Assembly: GCF_002776525.5 (NCBI RefSeq)
Contig: NC_045443.1
Span: 47,137,896 to 47,201,895, forward strand
Length of the DNA: 64,000 nt
Source: Piliocolobus tephrosceles
Taxonomy: Eukaryota; Chordata; Mammalia; Primates; Cercopithecidae
Direction: 5' to 3'
Made by a program: the position numbers and the translations under genes. The notes under the pieces were generated by a model that was not told the DNA's origin, did not search any database, and was given only the letters and a program-made list of their open reading frames with translations. Shown here piece after piece: positions 1-10,959 of this stretch (the first letter of the stretch is position 1; each line of letters begins with the position of its first letter).

Positions 1-712
1 ACTCTCAGGCAGGAACAGTCCTTAGAGGGAAGCGCCTGTCTAGCCATTGACTCATGACCTGGGTCAAAGAAGCCATCTCCAGCCTCTCTGTCAGCATTAC
101 AGGATCCGCAAAAAGCAGTTGAATAAGCCCTAAGGGTGGTAGGAATCCAGGAGGGACCCAGGAAACTGATCATTGAGATTCAGTGCCTCTGAAAGACTAT
201 CAAAGTCTCCATTGGTTTCATATTTAAAGGCTGCTATAGATTTATTCTGCCCACAACTTGGGGGTCCTGTCTGGATCTCGGCTTCTCCATCTGTAAAATG
301 GACACAATCCTCCTCCAGGGACTGCTGTGAAATCAAGAAATTGGAAAATACTTTTTGGAAGTTAAAATGCTAGAAAAACAACCCCAATAAATGATGATGA
401 TTGTTACTGTAATTATTGGGTTTGAAGACAATTGCTGTTGGTAATGAGAGGGAGGAGGGAAGAGACAGTAAGATGACCGAGAGGGGGGGAGAGAGCCTGG
501 GTTTTCTCTCACATCATTGGATCTACTAAACCAAGGACCTGTCTCCTCTTCTCTGGGTCTGCTGACCTTGGGTCTTTGTGGGTGTGAGGGGCTGTGGGAG
601 GGCCCTGGAATGAAGAGGCGAGCCAATAAAATCAGTTCTTATCTCTATGACGCCCATCACCACGGTACCCTAAGATGCAGCAGCCAAATTCATTTAGAAG
701 ATGGGGCCTGGC
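1..712. other. Intergenic, mostly single-copy; MIR-like scrap near 270-420
   Basis: No gene recognised. The words CCATCTGTAAAATGGACA (about 286-303) resemble a decayed MIR. In human the 3' end of AQP6 lies roughly this far from RACGAP1, but no aquaporin coding sequence is visible. Confidence 0.4.
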
Positions 713-1010
713 GGCCAGGCACGGTGGCTCACGCCTGTAATCCCAGCACTTTGGGAGGCTGGGGGGTGAGATCACGAGGTCAGGAGATCGAGACCATCCT
801 GGCCAACATGGTAAAACCCTGTCCCTACTAAAATATAAAAAATTAGCCAGGCATGGTGGCACGTGACTGTAGTCCCAGCTACTTGGGAGGCTGAGGCAGG
901 GGAATCACTTGAACCCGGAAGGCAGAGGTTTCAATGAGCCGAGATCATGCCGCTGCATTCCAGCCTGGTGACAGAACAAGACTCTATCTCACAAAAAAAA
1001 AAAAAAAAAA
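713..1010 (+). repeat. Alu (AluS/Y-like)
   Basis: Full dimer with A19-20 tail. Target duplications AAGATGGGGCCTGG (698-711) and AAGATGGGTCCTGG (1011-1024). Confidence 0.93.
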
Positions 1011-1024
1011 AAGATGGGTCCTGG

Positions 1025-1311
1025 CCTGGTGCAGTGGCTCCCACCTGTAATCCTAACACTTTGGGAGGCCAAAGTGGGAGGATCGCTTGAGGCCAGGAGT
1101 TCGTGACCAGCCTAGACAACATGGCAAAACCCTGCCTCTACAACAAATTAAAAACAGCCAGGTGTGGTGGCTCACACCTGTAATCACCAACACATTAGGT
1201 GGCCCAAGCAGGAGGATTGCTTAAAGCCAGGAGTTTGAGACCATCCTGGGCAGCATAGTGAAACTCCATCTCTATTATTTAAAATGAAAAATTAAACTAT
1301 AATACAAACAA
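1025..1311 (+). repeat. Alu, old, made of two left-arm-like halves
   Basis: Both halves contain the left-monomer order GTGGCTC...GAGACCA...CTGGGC; the usual right arm is missing. Flanked by AAGATGGGTCCT (1011-1022) and AAGATAGATCCT (1312-1323). Confidence 0.8.
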
Positions 1312-1323
1312 AAGATAGATCCT

Positions 1324-3452
1324 TTTTAATGATATCTCCTGAGGGACTGGGGATGGGGAAAAGGCTGCCTAAGTCTTCCAAGGGCAGCGTGACAGGCCCA
1401 GCCTGTGACCAGTGCAGTAGCTGAATCCCTGGTGCTCATGGCCCCCGTAGCTGTGCTAAGCATTCTGTAATATCAATGCAGATGCTACTCTTATCTCTCC
1501 AAGCTGGGCCCCACTCATCTGTGTTCACAATCTCTCAGAGCCCAAGGCTGCCTATGTCCTTTTATGAGCGGGGAGAGCGGGGCGTCTGTATGTATGCATG
1601 TATGAGAGCGTGTGTGTACACAGAGGACGTGATTGACTTGCTGAAGGTCACCCGGTTCAGGAGCACAAACACTTAAGGTCTCCCCAGCTCCCAGTTTAGA
1701 ATCTTCCAAAACAGAGTTCCTGGGGGGCTCATACAAGCTGCAGCCCCAGGAAGGAAGGAAACAGGAACTAGAGGGTTGAAGGGGATGGGGGTGTGGAGCT
1801 CCTACAGTAGGCTCTTAAGCTCCTTGACAAATGATCACTGCTTTTTGTCCCCAGAGCCAAGCACACACTGGGTGCTCAATGTAAGTTTGATGAAAGAATA
1901 AGGCTGGGCAGTTGGGGAGGAGGGGAGGCAGTAATAGATCAAGAGGAGAAAAGTTCAGGAGTTACAGTTCCAAATAAGCCAGTATGACAGCAGCTGAGAA
2001 GCCTATGCTTCCAGGTTTGGGCTGGGGAGAGGGTGCATCGCCAGATATTTGCTGTTCCACCCACAATTTCAGAGCAGGCTTCACAATGTCTGTCCCAGGA
2101 ACTTACAGGTCAAAACATGAGGGGTTGCCTGAAGAGAAAGTTGAGGGGCTATTTTCACTAACAGTTCTTCAAAGCAGTTCTCTGTCAGGACAGAGCAGGA
2201 GGAAACAATGTTCCTGAGAAGTGGGGAATTAGGTTAGCCTCTGAAGAGCATCCAAGGTTAGATGTGGAAATAAGTAACCAAAGGTTCGCTTCCCCTTCTC
2301 TGGAGCCCTTTAATAGGACAGCAGGCCATCTGTTTGAATGAGGGAAGGGCTGGCCTTTGGAGAGCTGAATCTCAGTGGCTCCAGCTGGGGGAAGCAGGCT
2401 TCATTGGCATAGCCCCTGGGCCTGGGTGGGGGCAGGGGACATGGGGAGGACAGAGACCCAACCAGGCCAGCCCTTGGTGTGCATTCCCTTCCTCCTGTTT
2501 GTCATGGAAGTTTTTAATTAATGGTGTGTAATCTGATCTGACCCTTCTCCCTGCTGAGCACTGCCTTCAATCAGTGGAGCCATCTGCAATTGCAATTCAT
2601 AATTCTCCCAAAAGGGAGGGGGACTCAGGCCGGGTGCCTTGGTGATTAATACAATTAGCCTTTTATGTTGATGATTGTCTTAGCAGGAGCAGATGATGCT
2701 GCGCTGGGAGTCTGGGCGGTTGCGTCCCGATTGGCTGGCGGGAAGCCCCTCTCCACTTCCCACCCCCACTGCTCATCTTCAACTACTACCTCCAGATATA
2801 AAAGGGACAGGCCTCATCTGGGGCCATACTGTGCAAGGGGGAAAAGGCCAGGAAGGGGTCAGGCTCTGAGCCACATTTGGTCTCCTAGGACTGAAGGAAT
2901 AGCAGAGTCACACCATGATCTGGGCGCTTTTACATTCCAAAGAAAATCACTTTCACCTAAAGGATTGTGCAGACCAAAGTTAAAAAAAAAAACAACTGCA
3001 TAAACATAGACTAGGGGTTAACATAGTTTAAATATAGGCTCAGGCACTTAGCAGCTGTGTGAACTTGGGCAAGTTACTTAAGGATCCTGAGCCTCACTTT
3101 CCTCATCTGGAGGATGGAGTAGTCAAAAGGAAGCTGGAAGAACTACGTGAGGTATGTGTGTGTTTCGCATCATGCCTGACGTGCAGTCAGATCTCAATCA
3201 GTGGTAGCTATTTTTACCATCATCATCATCGTGGTAGATTGCATTCTGTCTACCATAAGTTCAGCTACTTCCCCTGCAGTTTCTAATGAGGCCTGGGCTA
3301 TTACTAAAGAAGGGATCACATCCTTCCCATAACCCAGGCTTAGCGTGAGCTGGAGGGGGGACGAGAGAAGAAAGTGTATGTGTGTATTTGGAGGAAAGGG
3401 GGAATGACAGAAGACGAGTCAAGAATTAAAACATCAGAATTAAACACAAAGA
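1324..3452. other. Intergenic, mostly single-copy, with L2/MIR scraps
   Basis: No coding gene seen. 1840-1905 resembles an L2/MIR 3' end (GGGTGCTCAATGTAAG). 2505-2700 is rich in homeodomain-like words (TTAATTAATGG, CAATTGCAATT, GATTAATACAATTAG) and is the most enhancer-like stretch. Confidence 0.5.
3015..3260 (+). repeat. MIR
   Basis: Typical MIR core words: CACTTAGCAGCTGTGTGAAC, TTGGGCAAGTTACTTAA, CCTCACTTTCCTCATCTG in order. Confidence 0.75.
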
Positions 3453-3755
3453 GGCCGGGCTCTGTGGTTCACAACTGTAATCCCAGCACTTTGGGAGGCC
3501 AAGGAGGGTGGATCACTTGAGGTCAGGAGTTTGAGACCAGCCTGGCCAACAAGGTGAAACCCCAACTCTACTAAAAATACAAAAATTAACCAGGCGTGGT
3601 GGCGCACGCCTGTAATCCCAGCTACTTGGGAGGCTGAGGCAGGAGAATTGCCTGAACCTTGGAGGCAGAGGTTGCAGTGAGTCGAGATCGTACCACTGCA
3701 CTCCAGCCTGGGCGACAGAGCAAGACTCAGTCTCAAAAAAAAAGAGAGAGAGAGT
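3453..3755 (+). repeat. Alu (AluS-like), full length
   Basis: Complete dimer ending in A9 and a short GA run. Confidence 0.92.
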
Positions 3756-3759
3756 GAGA

Positions 3760-4774
3760 AATAAGGGCCTCTCATAACGGAGAGGTGGAGCACTGAAGTG
3801 ATCACACTGGGAGAGTTGGGAGACTCCGGGAATGGGGGTAAGAAGTCTGGGTGGAGTGGAAAAGAGGTGAAAAGAAGCAGAGCTTTGAAGATTTGGAATT
3901 TCACATGAAAGCTAAGTAAACAAAAAGGGAGCTGACATCAGACCTGAGAGTTAAATGGGTAACACAGACCAAAATCACTGTGATCGATAATGAGGTCAAG
4001 GGATCTGAAACAAGCAGATCTGGGTTTTGATGGAAGACTCTACCGGGTCAGGGAAGGGGATCAGCTCAGTCCCTCTGGCCCCACAGTGCTGTTTTCTGTG
4101 ACCTGGAGCAACACCCGGGAGTGCAGGAAACAGGTCCAAGGAGAAGAGAGCTCGATGTTTATACTGAGAGGGATTTTAACCTACAGCTTTGTGCCAGGCC
4201 CTCTCAATGTCAGAGAGGAATATGGGGAGGGAAGAAAGGAGGGAAGAAGTTAAGGGCTAATCAAGATGAAGCATCCGGCCAAGCTGTGACCTCTCTGGGC
4301 AGCTGTGGCAGGGGGTCAGCTCAGCCAAGATCTGTAATCACTTCTCAGGGAGAGGCAGCTACACTACAGCGCAGTCACATATTTAGCAAAAGCTGGGGAG
4401 GCAAGGCATGGTTAGTGAACGGGGTTTATGGGAGTGGGGAGTCCAATAGCACTAATTAATAGGCTGCAGTTAATTAGCGGAAAAGGGGGAAATGAAAAAC
4501 AATGTTTCAGAGCTCTGATTAAAACCCATAAAGGGGCAGCTATTGCCAGAGCTGCAGGTGGAGGAGGCCAGAGACAGACACAGGGACAAATAACTCCCGC
4601 TCCACCCCCATGGACAGATGAAACAAGCTCCAGCCAGGCCAGGGTGTGGCAGGCCAGGTCTCACTAACGCAGGCCTCCATAACAACTGTTTCGGTACTCA
4701 CTGGTTAAGTTAAATATTAAAAGCTAGAGAGGCAGTGCCCTTATACAAAGGCTGGAATATAACAAAAGGCCACC
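3760..4774. other. Intergenic single-copy stretch
   Basis: No gene recognised. 4448-4520 has two TTAATTA cores (ACTAATTAATAG, GTTAATTAGC) beside CCATAAAGG, a possible homeodomain/CDX cluster (inference). Confidence 0.35.
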
Positions 4775-4790
4775 AAGAGTTTTGCCTAGG

Positions 4791-5087
4791 TTGCTGAGAG
4801 TGGTGGCTCACGCCTGTAATCCCAACACTTTGGGAGCCCGAGGCGGGCGGATCACGAGGTCAGGAGATCGAGACCATCCTGGCTAACACGGTGAAACCCC
4901 ATCTCTACTAAAAATACAAAAAATTAGCCAGGCATGGTGGCGGGCGCCTGTAATCCCAGTTACTTGGGAGGCTGAGGCAGGAGACTCGTTTGAACCCAGG
5001 AGGCAGAGGTTTCGGTTAGCTGAGATCTCATCACTGCACTCCAGGCTGGGCAACAAGGGTGAAACCCCGTCTCAAAAAAAAAAAAAA
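4791..5087 (+). repeat. AluY-like, full length
   Basis: Flanked by perfect 16-bp duplications AAGAGTTTTGCCTAGG (4775-4790 and 5088-5103). The 5' end is altered (TTGCTGAGAG instead of GGCTGGGCG). Confidence 0.93.
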
Positions 5088-5103
5088 AAGAGTTTTGCCT
5101 AGG

Positions 5104-6383
5104 CCTTTCCTAGGCCTTAAAGCATGACAAAATAATGAAGGAATTCTTAACAGGACCTGTTTAGGATTAAACAAGTTTATTGGGGATCTGAAGGAATTCC
5201 CCAAACCTCCATGATTTAGCAGGAGAGAAGGGTAATCACCCCATCACCTGGACCCATTTAGATTAAGTAAATTTACTGAGGTTCCAGAGGAAGGTCTTCA
5301 GGACTCAGATCTCAGTTGTAGATTAAAAGAAGTTATGTCTTTAGATGAATGCACACTTACAGACAAACATCTAACTTAGAAGGTACATAAGTTTTGGAAA
5401 ACTTTGTAATTTTGAGTCGGTGTGGTGATAATTTCCAGGCCTTCTCCCTGTAACCGGTTACAGAAATGAAAACTCCCTTCTCTCCCAGTTCACCTGCATC
5501 TCATTATTGGGCCACGAAAATAAGCATCCCGACCCTGGGTTTGATTCGGGAACAAGCGCCCAGCCTGTAGTGAGGGAAGAGGCCAGGATGGCAGTTGGGG
5601 CGTTTGGTTCTGGAGCAGCAGGCTGGAGGGGCTTTCTCTGTCTGGAAATACGCTCTGTCCCTCCCTAGCTGCCTGGCACAGCCCGAGTCCTAGCTCTCCC
5701 GTCAGGACCTGAAAGCTCTGTGAGCTCCCCCAGCACTCTGCACCACGTCTATCCCGGCACCGAACGCTTGACTTCAGAGTTATTTGAACATCTGCCTCTA
5801 ACAGGAATATCTCCTTAAACAAAATGATATGTTTAGTCTACTTCTAATTTCAGGGCAATATATTCCTTATCTTTACTATCTGTCCTATGAGACAGGCTTC
5901 CTTTTTCCCCCAAATCATGGCCTTTCAGTTTCAAAAGAGGAAAGACCTTCCTCTGATATTCTAGACTTGATGAGTAAGATGGTCAAAGGATTGCAGCATA
6001 CATTCCCAAAACCCAGCCAAAACAGAAAGTCTAAAACCTCTCATCTCTCACGTGTTAAAGCAGCCTGGCATCCACCAGGATGTAGTTATTTTGGTCAGAT
6101 CATCACTGATTCACAGTGGCTTTCCCCTGATGGCTCTGGGGTCGACTGGGTCCAATCTTGATGCTGCCCCACACATTGCTTGTCTGCTTCTTCATGCTAT
6201 GTGTCTTGGACTGAGCCTTGGTTTCTCTGCTTTTCCTATACTGTAACTTCCTTTCAGACCAGGGGGAACTTCCTGTTTTAATCTCTCTTTGACCACAGCA
6301 AAGTCGCTGTTTTCTTGGCCTGCACAGCTAGTCCATCCAACAGCCTGTCTCACGTGAATAGCTAACACTTCCAACCCAAATAA
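5104..6383. other. Intergenic, no gene recognised
   Basis: Contains ORFs under 111 codons with no family I know. 5104-5540 could be an old LTR remnant but lacks recognisable ends. Confidence 0.3.
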
Positions 6384-6523
6384 CATTGATTACAAGATGC
6401 ACTACTATATCATGAGCTACTGAGAAACACTGCATTATATTAGTAAGATGCCATTGATTATAAGATGTCCCAATTCTCAGAGATATTAACAATATTTTCT
6501 AAACTGCATCTTTTCAATCAATG
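6384..6523. mobile_element. Non-autonomous DNA transposon remnant with terminal inverted repeats
   Basis: CATTGATTATAAGATG (6452-6467) is mirrored by CATCTTTTCAATCAATG (6507-6523); a second left-type end CATTGATTACAAGATG lies at 6384-6399. This suggests an old MITE, perhaps hAT; the family is not named. Confidence 0.45.
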
Positions 6524-6544
6524 AAATGAGCATTTCTTGGCTCT

Positions 6545-6834
6545 TTTTTTTTGAGATGGCATTTCGCTCTTGTTGCCGAGGCTGGAGTGCAATGGCGCAA
6601 TCTTGGCTCACTGCAACCTCTGCCTCCCAGGTTCAAGTGATTCTCCTGCCTCAGCCTCCCAAGTAGCTGAGATTACAGGCACACGCCACCACGCCCGGCT
6701 GATTTTGTATTTTTGATAGAGATGGGGTTTCTCCATATTGGTCAGGCTGGTCTTGAACTCCCGATCTCAGGTGATTCGCCTGCCTCGGCCTCCCAAAGTG
6801 CTGGGATTACAGGTGTCAGCCACTGTGCCTGGCC
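6545..6834 (-). repeat. Alu (AluS-like), full length
   Basis: Poly-T start and GGCC end. TCTTGGCTCTTT occurs on both sides as the target duplication. Confidence 0.92.
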
Positions 6835-6837
6835 TAA

Positions 6838-7620
6838 ATCTTGGCTCTTTACATCGGGTTTCAATAAAAAGAGGAATGGAAGGCTGAAGTGAGGATCATC
6901 TTAGGTGTCTTCCTCCTCCCAGGGGAATGGATACATTGCCCCCATACGCTCTCAACTCTGCACATCTGTTGCTGTACCAGCTTTTAAATACCCAGGCCAC
7001 CCCTCACAATGAACGTCTCCTCTCCCTCAGTGCCAGGGAGTCCACTGAAGAGAAGCCAGCCCCCTCTTTTCACAGAGGCAAAACAAACACAAATCACACC
7101 AAGCTGGGACCACAGTTTTAAGGAGATAGAGCCTAGCACTCCAACACCATTTATCCAACCACTTCCCACCCCACTGGGTTATTTTCCCAGGAGCCTCCAG
7201 AGCAGTGTCATGAGAAGATGCAGAGATTAGTCATTTCCTCCTAATCGGGCTAAGACAGCTCCGCTAAGCTGCCGACTGCAGGCGACTCCCGTTAAAGCAA
7301 AGCAGCTGGAAAGGGCTTAGCCCTTTAATGCCAGCAGCTGTATCTTCACAGTGCGGCTGCTCAGCTGAGGGGTTGGACTCTGTCCAGAAGCACCAGGCGT
7401 TTAGCCCCATTCAATGTATATTAACCTAGGAGGAGAGAGCCAGCTCCCTGGGAGGAAGGGAGGTGGTTCCTTTAAGCACCTCCACCCCCGGGCTTTGCTT
7501 TCTAATGAGAAAGAAAAGTCCCAGCCCCTTTGAATCTCCAAAATCGGGACAAACTATCATCTCACTGGCAGAAAGAGCTTTCTCTGTGGTGGGAGCAACT
7601 CAATTTTAAAAGCTAACCTA
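6838..7620. other. Intergenic single-copy; candidate regulatory block 7220-7560
   Basis: No coding sequence recognised. 7220-7560 is GC-moderate, repeat-free, and holds the perfect palindrome AAAGGGC-TTA-GCCCTTT (7310-7326), CAGCTG E-boxes and TATATTAACC. Enhancer function is inference only. Confidence 0.35.
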
Positions 7621-7924
7621 GCCGGGCACGGTGGCTGAAGCCTGTAATCCCAGCACTTTGGGAGGCCGAGACGGGCGGATCACGAAGTCAGGAGATCGAG
7701 ATCATCCTGGCTACACAGTGAAACCCCGTCTCTACTAAAAAATACAAAAAACTAGCCGGGCGAGGTGGCTGGCGCCTGTAGTCACAGCTACTCGGGAGGC
7801 TGAGGCAGGAGAATGGCGTGAACCCGGGAGGCGGAGCTTGCAGTGAGCTGAGATCCGGCCACTGCACTCCAGCCTGGGCGATAGAGCGAGACTCCATCTC
7901 AAAAAAATAAATAAATAAATAAAT
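7621..7924 (+). repeat. AluY, Old World monkey type
   Basis: Right arm contains GATCCGGCCACTGCACTCC. AAAAGCTAAC flanks both ends; tail is (AAAT)n. Confidence 0.93.
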
Positions 7925-7929
7925 AAAAG

Positions 7930-9923
7930 CTAACGTAATAACAGATCCACTTGCTAGTTTTGACAACAAAAAGACTTTAGGTCACTAACCATAGAGATTC
8001 ATTCTCCCTTGAGCTGGTTTTTTCCTTTGAGGTCTAAAGCAGTCTTCAGATCCCAGGTACGCATATGTGTGGACACAGCACACTGACCTCCCCTTCTGGG
8101 AGAGCACTGGGCCCTAGGGTTGATGAGGGAGAATGCTGCACAGCCCTCGGAAAGCCCTGGCGCAAAGCAGGATGTGAAGAGAGATCACTCGAAGACTTCT
8201 TACTCAAAGCCAGATGGTGAGCATGAGACAGGGTGCGAGCTAATGCCACTCAGGGGGAAAGCTAGTAAGTTAATCCACTGACACGTTTCTAGAAGCAGGC
8301 TGATGGCTTTGGCTGAGACTTGCCTATCCTTGGCTTTGAGCGTCAGAGCACACAGGATGCACAGGGGTGGCCTGGAAACAGATTGCCACCAAGAGCAACC
8401 TCAAGCACTCACACAGCTCATCTTGCTCCTTCCACACAGAAAACAGCCCTACATCACCAAGCCCAGGTCTTCCACTCTCCCAGACAACCATTAGGAAATT
8501 CTGCCCCACATGCCTTCTCCAGCAGTCTGGGCCTCCCTGCTCTTTCTGGGTCATCTGCTGAGAATGCATAATGAGAATGCATACTACATCCACATACATA
8601 CAGTCCTCAGTGCAATCTGCGGCTCTAGGTTGGGTGTGACTTAAAAAGTTCTTAGGATAATAGGGAGAACTCCTGCAATGTGAATGATCATCTCTTTCTA
8701 CAGCCTGCTCATTTTATAGTTGCTCATTTTGCAGGACAAGATCCTTCCTTGCATGGAATGTGAATAACACTGGCTCCAAGCAAAGGCCATTTACTAGTAC
8801 TTAAGTACCTAACAATACACTTACAGGCCCCACAATGCTCTCTGAGTCTGAAATAGCAAGCACCAGGGCTAACCTTCAGACTAAGCTGTAACTCTGAGAT
8901 TCTAACCCCAGGTAAGCTACACATTAGTTCGTAGGAGTTTGGGCCAAATCACCTCTCTGAATTTGTTAACCGGGATAGCATCACCTGTCCTGCCTGCCCC
9001 ACCTCCCATTGAGTGAAGTGAGATCAAGTAAGATGATAAATGAAAGCGCTCTGTATATGGTAAATCACCATATTAAATTCCCTAAAGACTTTATGGGGAA
9101 TCAGTTCCTAATTCCATCTTCAGTGATGACCAGAGAAGATTTAACTGGTGCTTTATTATAAGTCTAAATCTCCATTTACATGTGTTTGAGCCTAGCACAC
9201 AGATGGTACCCAATTGTGTGAGATATGAGAGTAATGCTGCATAAAAAACAATGCAGCTAAATGAAGCCTGGCAAGAGTTATAGAGGGAGAAAGGTAGACA
9301 AAAGGAAAAATTCCTGCTTCCAACTAGGAGTCCCTGAAAAGTAGCCTCCTTCCCCATCCCACGCAATTGCAGAGGACAAAGCTCCCACATGCTACAAGGT
9401 TATTCCTGGTGGCGTCAAGCTGTCTTCCACCTGACTTTGTGAACACAAACCATCAACAAATACAGCTCTGAGAACCAGTGTGTAATAAATTACTCAAGTT
9501 AGGGACCTCCTGGCCTGGCGCCTTCACTTATTTACAAAATATCCCCACTACAGGGGGCATATACAAAAATTACCAAGTTCTTAGGTTAAGTGGCCATTCT
9601 CCAAACCCTGTTTACACTAAAAGCAGAATGGCTAACGTGCCCCAACTCTGCATGCTTGAAAGCTTTTTCCATCAGTGGCTGAAACCTGAGTCATCACCCA
9701 GACTATCATCAAAGCACATTGATCAAGAACCTACTGTGTGAGCTGTGCCACCCTCACTTCTCACATCTGGGTATCCACACCAGCTTTTGCCCTGCCCATG
9801 CTGAGAGCCTAAGAAAAGGTGATGCACGATTGAACTCCTTGGCCTGCCAGGCATAGCAGTGGGGCCTCTAAATGCTTTTCCAACAGGAAATCATGTGTAA
9901 TGTACGTGTGTGTGTATGTATGT
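7930..9923. other. Intergenic single-copy with one MIR
   Basis: No gene recognised; short ORFs only. A MIR-like segment sits at 8885-9085. Confidence 0.4.
8885..9085 (+). repeat. MIR (diverged)
   Basis: GGGCCAAATCACCTCTCTGA then GATGATAAATGAAAGCGCTC match the second half of MIR. Confidence 0.55.
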
Positions 9924-9928
9924 ATCTA

Positions 9929-10293
9929 TGTATTATTCCGTTCTCACACTGCTAATAAATACATACCCAAGACTGGGTAATTTATAAAGGAAAGAGGTTT
10001 AATTGACTCACAGTTCAGTATGGCTGGGGAGGCCTCAGGAAACTTACAATCATGGCAGAAGGGGAAGCAAACATGTCTTTCTTCACATGGCAGCAGCAAG
10101 AAGTGCAGAGCAAAAGAGGGGAAAGCTCCTTATAAAACCATCAGATCTCGTGAGAACTTGCTATCAAGAGAACACCACGAGGGTAACTGTCCCCATGATT
10201 CAGTTACCTCCCACTGGGTCCCTACCACGACATGTGGGGATTATGAGAACTACAATTCAAGATGAGATTTGGGTGGTGACACAAACCATATCA
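9929..10293 (-). mobile_element. ERVL-MaLR solo LTR (THE1/MST type)
   Basis: 365 bp from TGTATTATTCCG to CCATATCA. On the minus strand it starts TGATATGG, then carries the MaLR words for the CATGTCG...GGAGGTAACTGAATC region and ends in TGGGTATGTATTTATTAGCAG. Perfect 5-bp duplication ATCTA at 9924-9928 and 10294-10298. No internal retroviral genes. Confidence 0.92.
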
Positions 10294-10434
10294 ATCTATC
10301 TGAAGCTAGATAGGTGTCCAGGTAGACCCTACCATAACAAAACAAAAACAGCAAGCCTGATATCTTTGCTCCCTGTACTCACTCAGCTCTCTTTGTCATT
10401 TTGTGCTGCCTAATAACATAAGCATGCAAGAACT

Positions 10435-10620
10435 GGCTGGGCACAGTGGCTCATGCCTGTAATCCCAGCACTTTGTTGGGAGGCTGCAGCAGGAGGATCA
10501 CTTAAGTCCAGGAATTTGAGACCAACCTGGGCAACATAGTGAGACCTTGTCTCTATAAAAAAATTAAAAATTAGCTGGGCATGGTGGGGCATGCCTGTTG
10601 TCCCAGCTACTTGGGAGGCA
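10435..10620 (+). repeat. Alu, 3'-truncated
   Basis: Left arm complete; right arm stops after CTACTTGGGAGGC and passes into an A/T-rich link to the next Alu. Confidence 0.85.
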
Positions 10621-10649
10621 TAAAATAAATAATAAAAAGAACACAAGAA

Positions 10650-10946
10650 GGCCGGGCGCGGTGGCTCAAGCCTGTAATCCCAGCACTTTGGGAGGCCGAG
10701 ACGGGTGGATCACGAGGTCAGGAGATCGAGACCATCCTGGCTAACACGGTGAAACCCCGTCTCTACTAAAAATACAAAAAACTAGCCGGGCGAGGTGGCC
10801 GGCGCCTGCAGTCCCAGCTACTCAGGAGGCTGAGGCAGGAGAATGGCATAAACCCGGGAGGCGGAGCTTGCAGTGAGCTGAGATCCAGCCACAGCACTCC
10901 AGCCCGGGTGACAAAGCAAGACTCCGTCTCAAAAAAAAAAAAAAAA
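10650..10946 (+). repeat. AluY, full length
   Basis: Flanked by AAAGAACACAAGA (10636-10648) and AAAGAGCACAAGA (10947-10959). Confidence 0.93.
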
Positions 10947-10959
10947 AAAGAGCACAAGA

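Noticed and set aside
1..712. Possible 3' part of AQP6
   Set aside because: Synteny suggests it could be near, but no aquaporin motif (NPA) or recognisable coding sequence is present; a 3' UTR cannot be proven by eye.
3440..3904. 154-codon ORF and dozens of similar ORFs with [18 protein letters not shown] words
   Set aside because: These are translations of Alu elements, mostly antisense, not genes.
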